Virus record (IMG/VR): IMGVR_UViG_3300025097_000019
Location: 1 to 37,472 of that record
DNA length: 37,472 bases
Source: a virus
Strand: one strand, 5' to 3'
The translations under genes were made by a program, and so were the position numbers. The notes under the pieces are model-generated. The model saw only the letters and a list, made by a program, of their open reading frames with translations, ran no database searches and was not told where the DNA came from. Positions 28,718 to 37,347 of this stretch are shown here, piece after piece. Position 1 is the stretch's first letter. Each line of letters starts with the position of its first letter.

Positions 28718-29431
28718 ATGGCAACAAGTATAAAAAATCAAATATGGCATGATGCGATGTGGAATCTAGCTAAAGCCGTAGGCAGATACACTCTCAAAAA
28801 AGCAGAGGCTTATGAGAATGTAAGGACCATAGTAAATAGTCAAGATTTAACAACAGAAACAGATCTTCTACTTAAATCTGTAGCCGTTTACGAGACATAT
28901 ACAACTGGGTTAATAAACTCTATGTTTGGGTCTTTGTCTTCTCAACTGTTACTTCTTCCTATCACTGGGTATTGGAGTTCCAGTCTCGAAACCTACCTTA
29001 ACACCAACAGTCTAAAAGTAAGCCAGTTATTATTAGATGTAGTGAAAGATGGCGATATAAGTTTGCCATCAGGTTTAATTTATGAAGAAGGATATTGGGA
29101 ATACAAATCACTGATTATCAATAGATCTAATTTATATTCATTGTACCATTTCGAGATTGACGTAGCAGCAGACAGCGATTTTTCTACGATACTAGCTTCT
29201 GCTGATAGTAGCGTATCTGCTGCTGAATGGCTCTATGAAAAAGAAGAAGAAGAATTTGTGCCTATCCCCACAGATGGAGTCCCATCAAGTTACATAGATA
29301 GAAAAATAATGTATCAAAGTTCATCGTCAGAATATTTAGTAAGAGGAAAAGAATACTATTTTAGAATTAGACAAAAAGATCAATATAATACATATAATTT
29401 TACATATTATAGGGACAGTATAGGAACATGA
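28718..29431 (+). CDS. hypothetical structural protein
   Basis: A 237-aa protein with a helical N-terminal half and a beta-rich C-terminal half (YWEYKSLIINRSNLYSLYHF, DVAADSDFSTILASADSS, REYYF-like end) that resembles a fibronectin-type module. It starts 7 bases after the previous gene and overlaps the next by 4 bases. It may be a tail or head-tail component; no family is recognised. Confidence 0.65.
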   Translation: MATSIKNQIWHDAMWNLAKAVGRYTLKKAEAYENVRTIVNSQDLTTETDLLLKSVAVYETYTTGLINSMFGSLSSQLLLLPITGYWSSSLETYLNTNSLKVSQLLLDVVKDGDISLPSGLIYEEGYWEYKSLIINRSNLYSLYHFEIDVAADSDFSTILASADSSVSAAEWLYEKEEEEFVPIPTDGVPSSYIDRKIMYQSSSSEYLVRGKEYYFRIRQKDQYNTYNFTYYRDSIGT

Positions 29432-29805
29432 TTTCACCAACAGATTATAAAAGTGTTGCCGACCAGATAAATGAGATTCAACTCATAGACGAGACAGCTA
29501 TAGATCTTATTGACTTGATGGAAGGGGAAATAGAAGATTTATCTGTTTTAAATGAACCAGTTGATAGAATAAAAACCAATATCGCAGAAATAGAGACTAA
29601 ACTAAATACTAGATTCACAACAGAAAATAGTATTAGTAGTTTCGTAAGAGCTTTACAACTTCATGTTTTGGATAATACTATATATACTAATATAAATGAT
29701 TATTTAAATGAATTTGGAATCAAAGTTGGACAACTTTTTGCCGATGTTTCTGCAAGAGTTGGATATCCCATTTATTCAAGTAATATTAATGACGGTGGAA
29801 GCTAA
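29428..29805 (+). CDS. hypothetical protein, helical
   Basis: A 125-aa acidic protein with long helices (VADQINEIQLIDETAIDLID, RIKTNIAEIETKLNTRF). It starts in an ATGA overlap with the gene before it and ends 19 bases before the terminase start. Its position next to the large terminase subunit would suit a small packaging or head protein, but the sequence gives no proof. Confidence 0.6.
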   Translation: MISPTDYKSVADQINEIQLIDETAIDLIDLMEGEIEDLSVLNEPVDRIKTNIAEIETKLNTRFTTENSISSFVRALQLHVLDNTIYTNINDYLNEFGIKVGQLFADVSARVGYPIYSSNINDGGS

Positions 29806-29824
29806 CGGACTAAAGGAGCAAATT

Positions 29825-31717
29825 GTGCCTAGAACAAAAAAGCCACAAAAAACAGTTAAAGATTTGATACAAAAAATGAAGACAGAGCTATCCTCAAAGG
29901 ACGGTATTGGTAGTTCAATTCCTGATATCGTTTCTTTTTGCGAAAAAAAGGAATATCTAGATCTTGGTGGACAGGGGATTACACTTTACCCTATGCAAAA
30001 ACTGATTTTAAAAATATTCTATAGAGGTTCTGTAGGAAATAAAAACATAACTTTGACAGAAGAAGAAATTCAAATGTGTAAAGACATAGGATGCAATACT
30101 GAAGAGAGAGGAGACTTACTATCAAAGTTTGAACAAACGGAAGTATTCAGACAACTAATTCTGATATGGGGAAGACGATCAGGAAAGGATTTCTTGTGTG
30201 GGATTATTATGGCATACGAAGCTATGAGGCTTCTTGAATGTGCTGGAGGAAACCCTTATGCCATTTATGGATTAAGTGATTCAAACCCAATTACGATTCT
30301 GACGGTTGCTACTGCCGCTCCTCAGGCACAACTTGCGTTTAATGAAGTCAAAACAAGAATTCTTTATTCTCCTTACTTCCAAAATAAGTTTATACCAGAT
30401 GGAATAGAAGCGAACAAAATTTTCCTATTGACTCCACAAGACAAAAAAAACAATGATTTGTTTAAATCAAGAACTAAAGGTTCTATCGTTGTAGAAGTTG
30501 GACACAGTAACTCTGACGCTCTGCTTGGTAAGCAGATATTCGTTTTGCTGATGGACGAAGTTGCAAGTTATAAAACTTCAGGCGGAGCTTCTTCCGGCGA
30601 AAGAATATTTACCGCTCTTACCCCTAGTTTGGAAACATTTGGTCGCAACATAAAAGTTATTGACGAAAATGGAGAAGAACAAACAGAGCGAGTACTAGAT
30701 AGTAAACTTGTTTGTATCTCGTCTCCTAGAGGCGAAGAGGGACTGTTCCACAGACTTTATAAAGAAGCCCATCTAGTACAAGATAGATTAATGTGCAAAC
30801 TTCCTACATGGCACGTAAATCCAAAAATGACCGAAAAGTCATTAAGAAAAAACAACGAATCCATGAATGCAGAAGACTTTTTGATGGAGTATGGAGCAGA
30901 GTTCTCTGGTACCGGTGGTGAGAGTTTCTTCGTAAGAGATAAAGTTATAGGATGCTTTAAACCCGGACTTGAGTTACAAGAAACAGGAAGAGCAGGATTT
31001 ACGTACTTTGCTCACCTAGACCCAGCGACTACAAGTCACAACTATGCTCTTGTTATCATACATAGAGAAAGGTATTTAAATACAGAAACAAACAAATCTG
31101 ATTTTAGGATAGTTGTTGATCAGATAAAATATTGGAAACCATTACCAGGAAAACCAGTTAGAATAGAAGAGGTTGATGATTATGTCATCAATTTAAGAAG
31201 AAAATTCCATTTAGGTATGGTTACATATGATGTTTGGAATTCCATACAAAGTATTGAGAAACTTAAAAAGGCAGGAGTACCAGCCAAATGTACTCACTTT
31301 TCTGCTCAATATAAAATGGCGATATATACTCAGTTGGAAGTATTGATGAATAGCGATAAAATTTGGATACCCAGACATAAACTAATGCAAGATGAAATGC
31401 TTCATTTACAAAGGAAGACAACTGTAAAAGGATTTAGGGTTAGTGCTCCTAAAGATGGAGATGTCAGAACTGACGATTTGACAGATGCTCTTGCTGGTGC
31501 ATGTTATATTTCAATGAATGCTGTAGCTCATAAACTTCCGGGAGCCAGATTAGTCAATATGGGAGTTGCGCCGAGTAGTAACGCAATTAACTGGAGATCT
31601 ATGAGTGGAGCGTCATATGGAACTGGACCTGGCGGTCAGGTAGCAAGACAGATGGAAACTAGACAACCTCAACGAAATCAAAATACAGGTGTCCCACCAT
31701 CTGCTTTTAATAGATAA
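29825..31717 (+). CDS. terminase large subunit
   Basis: A 630-aa protein that packages DNA into the capsid. The GTG at 29825 is chosen because AAAGGAG stands 6 bases before it; a longer in-frame ATG at 29708 would overlap the previous gene by 98 bases. ATPase domain: Walker A WGRRSGKD at 115-122 and Walker B FVLLMDEV at 239-246. Then SSPRGEEGLFHRLY (coupling motif region). The nuclease domain has the acidic residues Asp399 (AHLDPATTS), Asp469 (VTYDVW) and Asp550/551/554 (RTDDLTDALAG), as expected for an RNase H-like fold. The tail after 570 is Gly/Pro/Gln-rich and probably disordered. Confidence 0.92.
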   Translation: MPRTKKPQKTVKDLIQKMKTELSSKDGIGSSIPDIVSFCEKKEYLDLGGQGITLYPMQKLILKIFYRGSVGNKNITLTEEEIQMCKDIGCNTEERGDLLSKFEQTEVFRQLILIWGRRSGKDFLCGIIMAYEAMRLLECAGGNPYAIYGLSDSNPITILTVATAAPQAQLAFNEVKTRILYSPYFQNKFIPDGIEANKIFLLTPQDKKNNDLFKSRTKGSIVVEVGHSNSDALLGKQIFVLLMDEVASYKTSGGASSGERIFTALTPSLETFGRNIKVIDENGEEQTERVLDSKLVCISSPRGEEGLFHRLYKEAHLVQDRLMCKLPTWHVNPKMTEKSLRKNNESMNAEDFLMEYGAEFSGTGGESFFVRDKVIGCFKPGLELQETGRAGFTYFAHLDPATTSHNYALVIIHRERYLNTETNKSDFRIVVDQIKYWKPLPGKPVRIEEVDDYVINLRRKFHLGMVTYDVWNSIQSIEKLKKAGVPAKCTHFSAQYKMAIYTQLEVLMNSDKIWIPRHKLMQDEMLHLQRKTTVKGFRVSAPKDGDVRTDDLTDALAGACYISMNAVAHKLPGARLVNMGVAPSSNAINWRSMSGASYGTGPGGQVARQMETRQPQRNQNTGVPPSAFNR

Positions 31718-31739
31718 TTTCAAGAACAACAAAGGAAAA

Positions 31740-31770
31740 TTGTAATATAGTGATAATTTAGTATTATAAC
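31740..31770 (+). promoter_or_regulatory. candidate promoter for the gene at 31798
   Basis: TTGTAA at 31740 is followed after 16 bases by TATTAT, or after 19 by TATAAC. A TGGAG ribosome binding site lies before the ATG at 31798. Confidence 0.4.
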
Positions 31771-31797
31771 TAGTGTACAACATACTGGAGATAAATT

Positions 31798-32553
31798 ATG
31801 TATAACTTTAAAAAACAAGCCCAAATTAAACCGACTGAAAAAATGCTGCAAGAACAGAACAAATTTTATGGTGTTTCTCAGGATGGAGACGCTGTAATAA
31901 CTGACAAACAGCTTAAAGATGACAGAAAAGACCCACAAGGAGATAAGATCGGAGAAAAGCAGCTTAAAGACGTTCGCAATGCATCTGATTCTATCATTTT
32001 AGAAAAACAACTTAATGTTGGGACTGGCTCATCTGTAGATACAAGAGGAGACAAAGGCGTTGTCCTCATGGATATGCCCTTGGAAACTGCCAGAAAGGCA
32101 CAGAAAGACTTTGATAAAGAGAATAAGGGAAACCTATCAGCAGAAAATAAAGCCTTCTGGGACGCTCTTGTAGGAGGCGGTAAAAAAATTAAGAATAACG
32201 TTCAAGGCAGTCAACTTCTATCTAACTACGATTCAAGAGAAGATTTCAATAAAAGCAATCCATCTTTTGATAAGAAGGCTTCTTTGTTATCTGACGCTGA
32301 TGCAATGCTGTATCACGTTTATAAACAAGCCGCTTCGCAGAGTAGAGATTTGACCAATGACGAACAACTCATCGTAAATAGCATCAATGCTAATAAAATG
32401 AGAATTCTTGCAGATCATAAAGCGGATATTGCTGCTGACGAAGACTACAGAGCCGATCAAGCTGACATTGAAGGTGACGAGCGAGAAGAAAGAGAACAAG
32501 AAGAAAGAGATTACGAACAGTATAAGAAAGACAATCCAAACGAGTTTATTTAA
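31798..32553 (+). CDS. hypothetical protein with EKQL repeats
   Basis: A 251-aa protein starting MYNFKKQAQIKPTEKMLQEQ. It carries three repeats of the type [VI][IG][TLE][DE]KQL at about residues 38-67, ITDKQLKDDR, IGEKQLKDVR and ILEKQLNV, each followed by a short charged spacer. The second half is helical and ends in a very acidic coiled segment (EREEREQEERDYEQ). It looks like a disordered, possibly capsid-internal or scaffold-like protein. No family is recognised. Confidence 0.7.
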   Translation: MYNFKKQAQIKPTEKMLQEQNKFYGVSQDGDAVITDKQLKDDRKDPQGDKIGEKQLKDVRNASDSIILEKQLNVGTGSSVDTRGDKGVVLMDMPLETARKAQKDFDKENKGNLSAENKAFWDALVGGGKKIKNNVQGSQLLSNYDSREDFNKSNPSFDKKASLLSDADAMLYHVYKQAASQSRDLTNDEQLIVNSINANKMRILADHKADIAADEDYRADQADIEGDEREEREQEERDYEQYKKDNPNEFI

Positions 32554-32556
32554 TAA

Positions 32557-33021
32557 ATGAATTTTTACAAGCTTCACAAATTGGCTTATCGGGGAAATAT
32601 CCCTAGAATGGAAGATCCTGATAGTAGGTTCGCTGATCCATATAGCACCAAGTCTAGTCCTGGTGATGGGCAGGGAACTAAGCTAAATACTCCTGGAAGT
32701 GAAGAGACCAATCCAGGAAGTTTTGGCGGTAGAGCTAGAGGGAAAAGTTTTCCAGATGATTTTTCGCCAGGCAGCAACTATGCGGAGCAAAAGAAAAAAG
32801 ATATTCCAGCATCAGAGCATATGTTTATTGGCGGTGAAGGCGAAGGTGACAAAGCTCCTATAGGAGAAGGCGTAGGTGGAGGCAATCAAAGTCAACCATT
32901 TGTGGATTCAAGAGAAAAATATATCGATATGACTAATAGAGAGCCAGTTGGCCCTCATAATATGCAAAGGTATAGAACTGTCATTGACAGAACGCGGAAA
33001 AAACTACACACAGAGAACTGA
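32557..33021 (+). CDS. hypothetical Gly/Pro/Ser-rich protein
   Basis: A 154-aa protein with start MNFYKLHKLAYRG, similar in style to MYNFKKQ of the previous gene and MNWYKQQ of the muramidase. The rest is rich in Gly, Ser, Pro and Asp and is likely disordered (SPGDGQGTKLNTPGSEETN). The end is basic (RYRTVIDRTRKKLH). It starts 3 bases after the gene before it. The function is unknown. Confidence 0.65.
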   Translation: MNFYKLHKLAYRGNIPRMEDPDSRFADPYSTKSSPGDGQGTKLNTPGSEETNPGSFGGRARGKSFPDDFSPGSNYAEQKKKDIPASEHMFIGGEGEGDKAPIGEGVGGGNQSQPFVDSREKYIDMTNREPVGPHNMQRYRTVIDRTRKKLHTEN

Positions 33022-33034
33022 AGGGAGCACCAAA

Positions 33035-33892
33035 ATGAAAGTTAGAGTATCAAGGAAATTAAGAGGAGAATTGTCTATAGACGCTATCGGATTTCCAGTT
33101 AAAGCAGGGCAAGTTATTGAACTTAGTCCAGAGCAGGAAACTGATATAAATGTATCAACAGCTATTCTCAAAGGACTTATCGTAGATGTGAATGCAGTTA
33201 AAGAGATTAAAGAAGTTAAAGAAGAGTCGATGAAGAAAAAAGTAACAAAAAAAATGACGTTAACTGAGCTTAATAAAGCTAGTCAAAAAGATGATTTAGA
33301 AGAAGATAAAATTCATCAAGCAAAAAAAGCAATAGAAGAGCTACAAGCAGAAATAGATGCAACAGCGACTCCAACTAAAATGAGTGCTTTTGACATGGAG
33401 AAGCAGACCATGCTGAATAAAGATGAAAGCACCAAAGCAGCTATGGATCGCATTGGTGGCATAGAGATTGAAAGTCTCCAAGTAGGTACGAACATAGACT
33501 TTTCTGATGAAGGAGTAGAAATAGAAATAGATCCTTTGGCGAAACCAGAACCAAAAGAAGAATCAGTTGATATTTTTAAAACTGAAACAAAGAAGACTGC
33601 TAAAAAGACCACTAAAAAGGCTAGAAAAACAACGAAGAAGACCACTAAAAAAGCTTCAAAAAAGACAGCCGCAGCAAAAAAAGCTCAAAAGAAATTAAAA
33701 GAAGCTGCTAAAAAAATATCTGAATCCTCTATTAAACCAGTAGGCAACCAGAGAGAAGAGAAAACTACTGACATGCTGGCATATGACAATAGTGGAGAAG
33801 GCGATGATATAGGTTTTGTTGACCAAGAGCAAGAAAAAGCACTTCTTGCCAAAAGACCAGAATTAAATCAAAATAAAGAAGATTTATTCTAA
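33035..33892 (+). CDS. protein with histone H1-like lysine-rich segment
   Basis: A 285-aa protein. The start at 33035 follows AAGGGAG and gives MKVRVSRKLRGELSID, a small beta-type N-terminal domain (about 1-50). A helical acidic part follows, then at about 189-228 a repeated Lys/Thr/Ala segment (TKKTAKKTTKK, KKASKKTAAAKKAQKK) like the tails of histone H1 and bacterial Hc1/AlgP-type proteins. This part should bind DNA without sequence preference. The C terminus is acidic. Location after the terminase suggests a role in packing or organising DNA in the head; this is inference. Confidence 0.75.
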   Translation: MKVRVSRKLRGELSIDAIGFPVKAGQVIELSPEQETDINVSTAILKGLIVDVNAVKEIKEVKEESMKKKVTKKMTLTELNKASQKDDLEEDKIHQAKKAIEELQAEIDATATPTKMSAFDMEKQTMLNKDESTKAAMDRIGGIEIESLQVGTNIDFSDEGVEIEIDPLAKPEPKEESVDIFKTETKKTAKKTTKKARKTTKKTTKKASKKTAAAKKAQKKLKEAAKKISESSIKPVGNQREEKTTDMLAYDNSGEGDDIGFVDQEQEKALLAKRPELNQNKEDLF

Positions 33893-33901
33893 AGACTAAA
33901 A

Positions 33902-34714
33902 ATGAAAAGTACTTGGGACATACTACAAAAAGAGACATATTACTATGGAGTAAAACTCATAGACCAAAAAATATGTCAATTTAGATACAAAAATAAAATG
34001 TATCAGACTCCCATCCAAACAAAAATACAACTTATTGACAAGCAGATCAAAAACAATAATAAATTACTTGATAAACTTTGGAATGAACTTTCCGAACTGT
34101 TACAACAAAAAAAAGAAATGGACGCATCAGTTGGCATAGATGTTCGTTTAGTGAAACTTTTTGTAAACTCGCTTAAAGATATTGATATTTTAGCTCGTCT
34201 TTTATGCTCCGCATCTGATAGATGTAGGAAGAGTTTAATAGAAATAGGTTTCTTCAAAAACCTTAAACTAGCGTTAAATACTGATTCTATCGACTTCTCT
34301 AAAGATGTCATGATGTCTGTTCCTGATTACAAACTATGTTTAGATTGGACTATAAGAAAGAATTGCATTCTATCATATATTAGGAAACTTCTTCGTTTTG
34401 TTTTAAGCGGTCAAGTTTTTACTAGTAGAGATGTGGTCAAAACAGCAAGAGGAGTCGCTGGTCCATGGTCGAACTTAGATCTTCCTATGCTTGAAAGAGC
34501 TTTTGAATGGAACGATATTTCAGACGAAGTTGCTGGCAGACAAAAAGATAAACAGCAACAACGCAGATATAGAAAAGGATTTGACAACTATAACAATGAT
34601 GGTCGCGCAGGTGAAGGTCATTATTGGAGGGAACTAAGGAACGAACCTTATAGTTGGTACGATAGAGGCACAGAAGACCCTTATCCTTCGAGAAGCACGT
34701 TATCAAAATGGTAA
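33902..34714 (+). CDS. hypothetical protein in the structural region
   Basis: A 270-aa protein with a coiled-coil segment at about 40-75 (KIQLIDKQIKNNNKLLDKLW). The middle is helical with several Cys (LLCSASDRCRKSL, CLDWTIRKNC) and the C terminus is Arg/Asn/Tyr-rich. It begins 9 bases after the previous gene. No family is recognised. The gap 34715-34836 has an AT-only hairpin AAAAGAA-TAA-TTCTTTT with T run (34746-34764), a possible weak terminator. Confidence 0.65.
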   Translation: MKSTWDILQKETYYYGVKLIDQKICQFRYKNKMYQTPIQTKIQLIDKQIKNNNKLLDKLWNELSELLQQKKEMDASVGIDVRLVKLFVNSLKDIDILARLLCSASDRCRKSLIEIGFFKNLKLALNTDSIDFSKDVMMSVPDYKLCLDWTIRKNCILSYIRKLLRFVLSGQVFTSRDVVKTARGVAGPWSNLDLPMLERAFEWNDISDEVAGRQKDKQQQRRYRKGFDNYNNDGRAGEGHYWRELRNEPYSWYDRGTEDPYPSRSTLSKW

Positions 34715-34836
34715 AGCTATTTGACAAATGAATACATTATATTAAAAGAATAATTCTTTTTTACCAAATATGTTAGAGGAAACTGCTTTTACTCTTTGAA
34801 TTATTACGTAGAACTAGTTAATTTGGAGATTTTTAA

Positions 34837-35529
34837 ATGAATAAGATAAAAGGATTATGTAAAAAATGTTTAATTTGTGAAACAGAATTTAGATCAGATG
34901 TTCATAAAAGAAAGTATTGTTCTGAAGAGTGTTTTAAAGAGTCTGTAAAAATAAGACAAAAAAAATACTTAAAAGACAATAAAAAAGAGATACGAAAACG
35001 ACGAACAACATGTAAATATTGTGGCAATAGTTTTAAAGTCCATGAATTAAAAAATAGATGTTGTGGTGGAGAACAGTGTCAAGAAGATCGCAAAAAAGAG
35101 AAATCTAAATTAGCACAAAAAAGACATTACAATAGAAATGTAAAAAAGACAACTAATAAATTTAAAAAAAGAGACGCAGAGAATGCTAGAAATTACAGAA
35201 AAAACCATCAAGAAGAAATAAACAAAAGGGACAGATTAAGGAAAAAAGAAAAAAGAAATTGGGTCAATAGTATAAAAAAGAAATCTAAATGCGAAAAATG
35301 CAACGAAGAAAAATGGTTTTGTTTAGATTTCCACCATAAAGATCCAACACAAAAAGATTTTACTATATCTAATTGTATTTCTATGGGATATGGTAAAAAA
35401 CGCATATTAAAAGAAATAGAAAAATGTATTGTTTTATGTAGTAATTGTCATAGGCATCTACATTACTTAGAATTAAATGAGAAAGAATGGAAACTAACAA
35501 ACGAATGGCTTAACAAAGGTAAATTATGA
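34837..35529 (+). CDS. HNH homing endonuclease with two zinc fingers
   Basis: A 230-aa protein. It has two N-terminal four-cysteine fingers: CLIC..YCSEEC at about 11-33 and CKYC..CCGGEQC at about 55-75. A very basic helical linker follows. The HNH core is at about 150-205: CEKC, CLDFHHKDPTQKDF, then CIVLCSNCHRHLHYLE. It is a fingered relative of the gene at 744. Its stop overlaps the next start by 4 bases (ATGA), so it seems fitted into the operon. A weak pairing CCAAAT / ATTTGG covers part of its GGAG site, much weaker than the hairpins at 689 and 26173. Confidence 0.85.
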   Translation: MNKIKGLCKKCLICETEFRSDVHKRKYCSEECFKESVKIRQKKYLKDNKKEIRKRRTTCKYCGNSFKVHELKNRCCGGEQCQEDRKKEKSKLAQKRHYNRNVKKTTNKFKKRDAENARNYRKNHQEEINKRDRLRKKEKRNWVNSIKKKSKCEKCNEEKWFCLDFHHKDPTQKDFTISNCISMGYGKKRILKEIEKCIVLCSNCHRHLHYLELNEKEWKLTNEWLNKGKL

Positions 35530-35966
35530 AAAAACAATCACAACATTCAAACGTATTAGACTTTTTAATGAGAAATCTTTATGATGTAGATCTAAAAACC
35601 TACAAGACAAAAGATCATGTAGATCCTAAAAGTGCTAAATCTCTATATTCTGTATGGAAAGACACTAACAATCAAGTATCTGCAAAAATATATAAAAAAC
35701 CTAAGACATTGAGTCCAACAGAGATAGAAGCTATGACAGATCAAGGACTGATTAGGTGTGTTGGTGACAAGGTAGAAATAACCTCAAAAGGGTCTGACAT
35801 AATTAAAACAATGATTTTAGGTAATGATAAATCATTTTTCGATAGTAACAATGATATAGATTATATTACGGCAAAGAACAACATTAACGCACGACAAGCT
35901 TCTAAAAAGCAAACTAGTAAATATGAACAATCATGGTGGAATAGATTTTGTGAGGATAACGCATAA
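35526..35966 (+). CDS. hypothetical protein with winged-helix-like segment
   Basis: A 146-aa protein. Residues about 65-100 (LSPTEIEAMTDQGLIRCVGDKVEITSKG) have the helix-turn-strand pattern of a winged helix, as in small phage proteins that bind DNA or portal. The end is Gln/Ser/Lys-rich with SWWNRFCEDNA. The start overlaps the previous stop by 4 bases and its last base is shared with the next ATG (TAATG). No family is recognised with certainty. Confidence 0.6.
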   Translation: MKKQSQHSNVLDFLMRNLYDVDLKTYKTKDHVDPKSAKSLYSVWKDTNNQVSAKIYKKPKTLSPTEIEAMTDQGLIRCVGDKVEITSKGSDIIKTMILGNDKSFFDSNNDIDYITAKNNINARQASKKQTSKYEQSWWNRFCEDNA

Positions 35967-36352
35967 TGAAAAACGTTCTTGTTTTAAATCCAGAGAAAGA
36001 GATTATAACAAAACAAGCCATAGATAGAGAGTTAATTTGGTACGACCACGAAAAGAAAAAGATGTTAAAATTCAATGGTGGCAAATTAGCTTTTGAATAT
36101 GGTTTTGATGATGATCTGCAAAAATTTAGAATGATTCCAAAAGTTGAAGAATTATTCGAAAGCAAAAAAGAAAGAGCTATGGACAAGGAGTCTGTAGATA
36201 CTTGGTTTGATTTATACTCTAGATACAATGACACTACTGCGACGATAGCTACAAAAGTAGAAAACGGTATTATTTTTAATGTAGAAGAAGCAGAACTCGA
36301 AGATTTTATTTACGATTTAGAAAGACAAAATATAGATTTTGAGGTAGAGTAA
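35966..36352 (+). CDS. hypothetical protein
   Basis: A 128-aa protein with alternating strands and helices (VLVLNPEKEIITKQ, IWYDHEKKKMLKFNGG, FDLYSRYNDTTATIA) and an acidic C terminus EEAELEDFIYDLERQ. Both ends share one base with the neighbours (TAATG). The function is unknown. Confidence 0.65.
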   Translation: MKNVLVLNPEKEIITKQAIDRELIWYDHEKKKMLKFNGGKLAFEYGFDDDLQKFRMIPKVEELFESKKERAMDKESVDTWFDLYSRYNDTTATIATKVENGIIFNVEEAELEDFIYDLERQNIDFEVE

Positions 36353-36729
36353 TGCTTAAAATGACAGTAGAAATGGCAGATACACCAAGCTTGCATCAGC
36401 AAGGTCTGATGTTTAGAAATAAACTTGGTGAAGATTCTGGTATGGCTTTTAAGTTTTCAACTCCTAAAGTTCTTAATTTTTGGGGATTAAATACATATAT
36501 TCCATTAGATATTGCTTTTGTCTCTCCTGAAAATAAAATAATTAAAATAACAAATATAAAACCTATGTCTATGAAAGCGGTATCAAGTGATACTGATTGT
36601 TTAATGGCTATAGAGGCGAATTTAGATTTTTTTAGTGTGAATGGAATTAAAATAGGAGATAAAGTAGATCTGGAAAAAAATGAAATTGGCGAAACGATAG
36701 TTACTTTCAAAAAAGTTGAAGGAAAATGA
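36352..36729 (+). CDS. DUF192 family protein
   Basis: A 125-aa protein. It has VEMADTPSLHQQGLMFRNKL, SGMAFKFS, FWGLNTYIPLDIAFVSPENKI and IKIGDKV in the order of the DUF192 family (GLMfR, GMlF, FWMxNTyIPLDI). The family is a small beta-barrel of unknown function and often carries a secretion signal in bacteria; no signal peptide is seen here. In phages it occurs in structural operons, which matches its place. Confidence 0.85.
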   Translation: MLKMTVEMADTPSLHQQGLMFRNKLGEDSGMAFKFSTPKVLNFWGLNTYIPLDIAFVSPENKIIKITNIKPMSMKAVSSDTDCLMAIEANLDFFSVNGIKIGDKVDLEKNEIGETIVTFKKVEGK

Positions 36730-36753
36730 AGGAAATAAAGTTATTTATATCTA

Positions 36754-37347
36754 ATGAGAGTAATAGCAACACAAAACTATTTGAAGAAAATTGAGGCACA
36801 AATGTTATATGACCCAGATAGCCCAGATGAACCTCTCGATATGTATGACGCACAAACTTTTGATATAGAGATGCCAGAAGATGATATGGTAGAAGATGAT
36901 ATGGTAGAAGGCGATCTTCCGATTCTCACCCCAGAAGAAGCGATGGGAAAGATGGAAGAAGAGGAAGCATCAGAAGCTGAACTGCCTGAAATAGATGAAG
37001 AAAAAATTCAAGAGTATCCTGCTTTTCCGTCTGTTTTTCAAGCGCTAAGATGGGCTAAGCATAATAAAGAAGTAATAAGAATAGAATATACCTGTAAATC
37101 AGGACGAGCTATTACAAGAGATGTAGAACCTCACGGAGACTTTTATGCACGAACAACGCATAGAAGAATTTTTGTTACATTTGATGAACAAATTGGTGAT
37201 GTTAGAAGCTTCATAGGATCGAATATATCTAACTATATATTTACTGGTCAAACGTTTGAGCCTAAGTTTAACTTCTCTACAGAGAGAAGAAACTACATGA
37301 GAAGACAACGTAGGCGAAACATTCAGCCTTTTAAAAGGACATTATAA
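36754..37347 (+). CDS. WYL-like domain protein with acidic N terminus
   Basis: A 197-aa protein starting MRVIATQNYLKKIEAQM. Residues 25-85 are acidic and low complexity, with the repeat DDMVEDDMVEGD. Residues about 90-180 (VFQALRWAKHNKEVIRIEYT, SGRAITRDVEPHG, RRIFVTFDEQIGDVRSF, ISNYIFTGQTFEP) have the strand pattern of a WYL-type domain, which binds nucleic acid or nucleotides in regulators. The tail is Arg-rich. Phage structural operons can carry such proteins; assignment is moderate. Confidence 0.6.
   Translation: MRVIATQNYLKKIEAQMLYDPDSPDEPLDMYDAQTFDIEMPEDDMVEDDMVEGDLPILTPEEAMGKMEEEEASEAELPEIDEEKIQEYPAFPSVFQALRWAKHNKEVIRIEYTCKSGRAITRDVEPHGDFYARTTHRRIFVTFDEQIGDVRSFIGSNISNYIFTGQTFEPKFNFSTERRNYMRRQRRRNIQPFKRTL

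Noticed and set aside
29708-29824. Longer terminase start at an upstream ATG.
   Set aside because: It would overlap the previous gene by 98 bases, and a GTG with AAAGGAG in good spacing stands at 29825.
34731-34760. TTGACA at 34732 as a promoter for the HNH gene at 34837.
   Set aside because: The nearest -10-like box, TATATT, is only about 11 bases away; nothing fits 16-18 bases.
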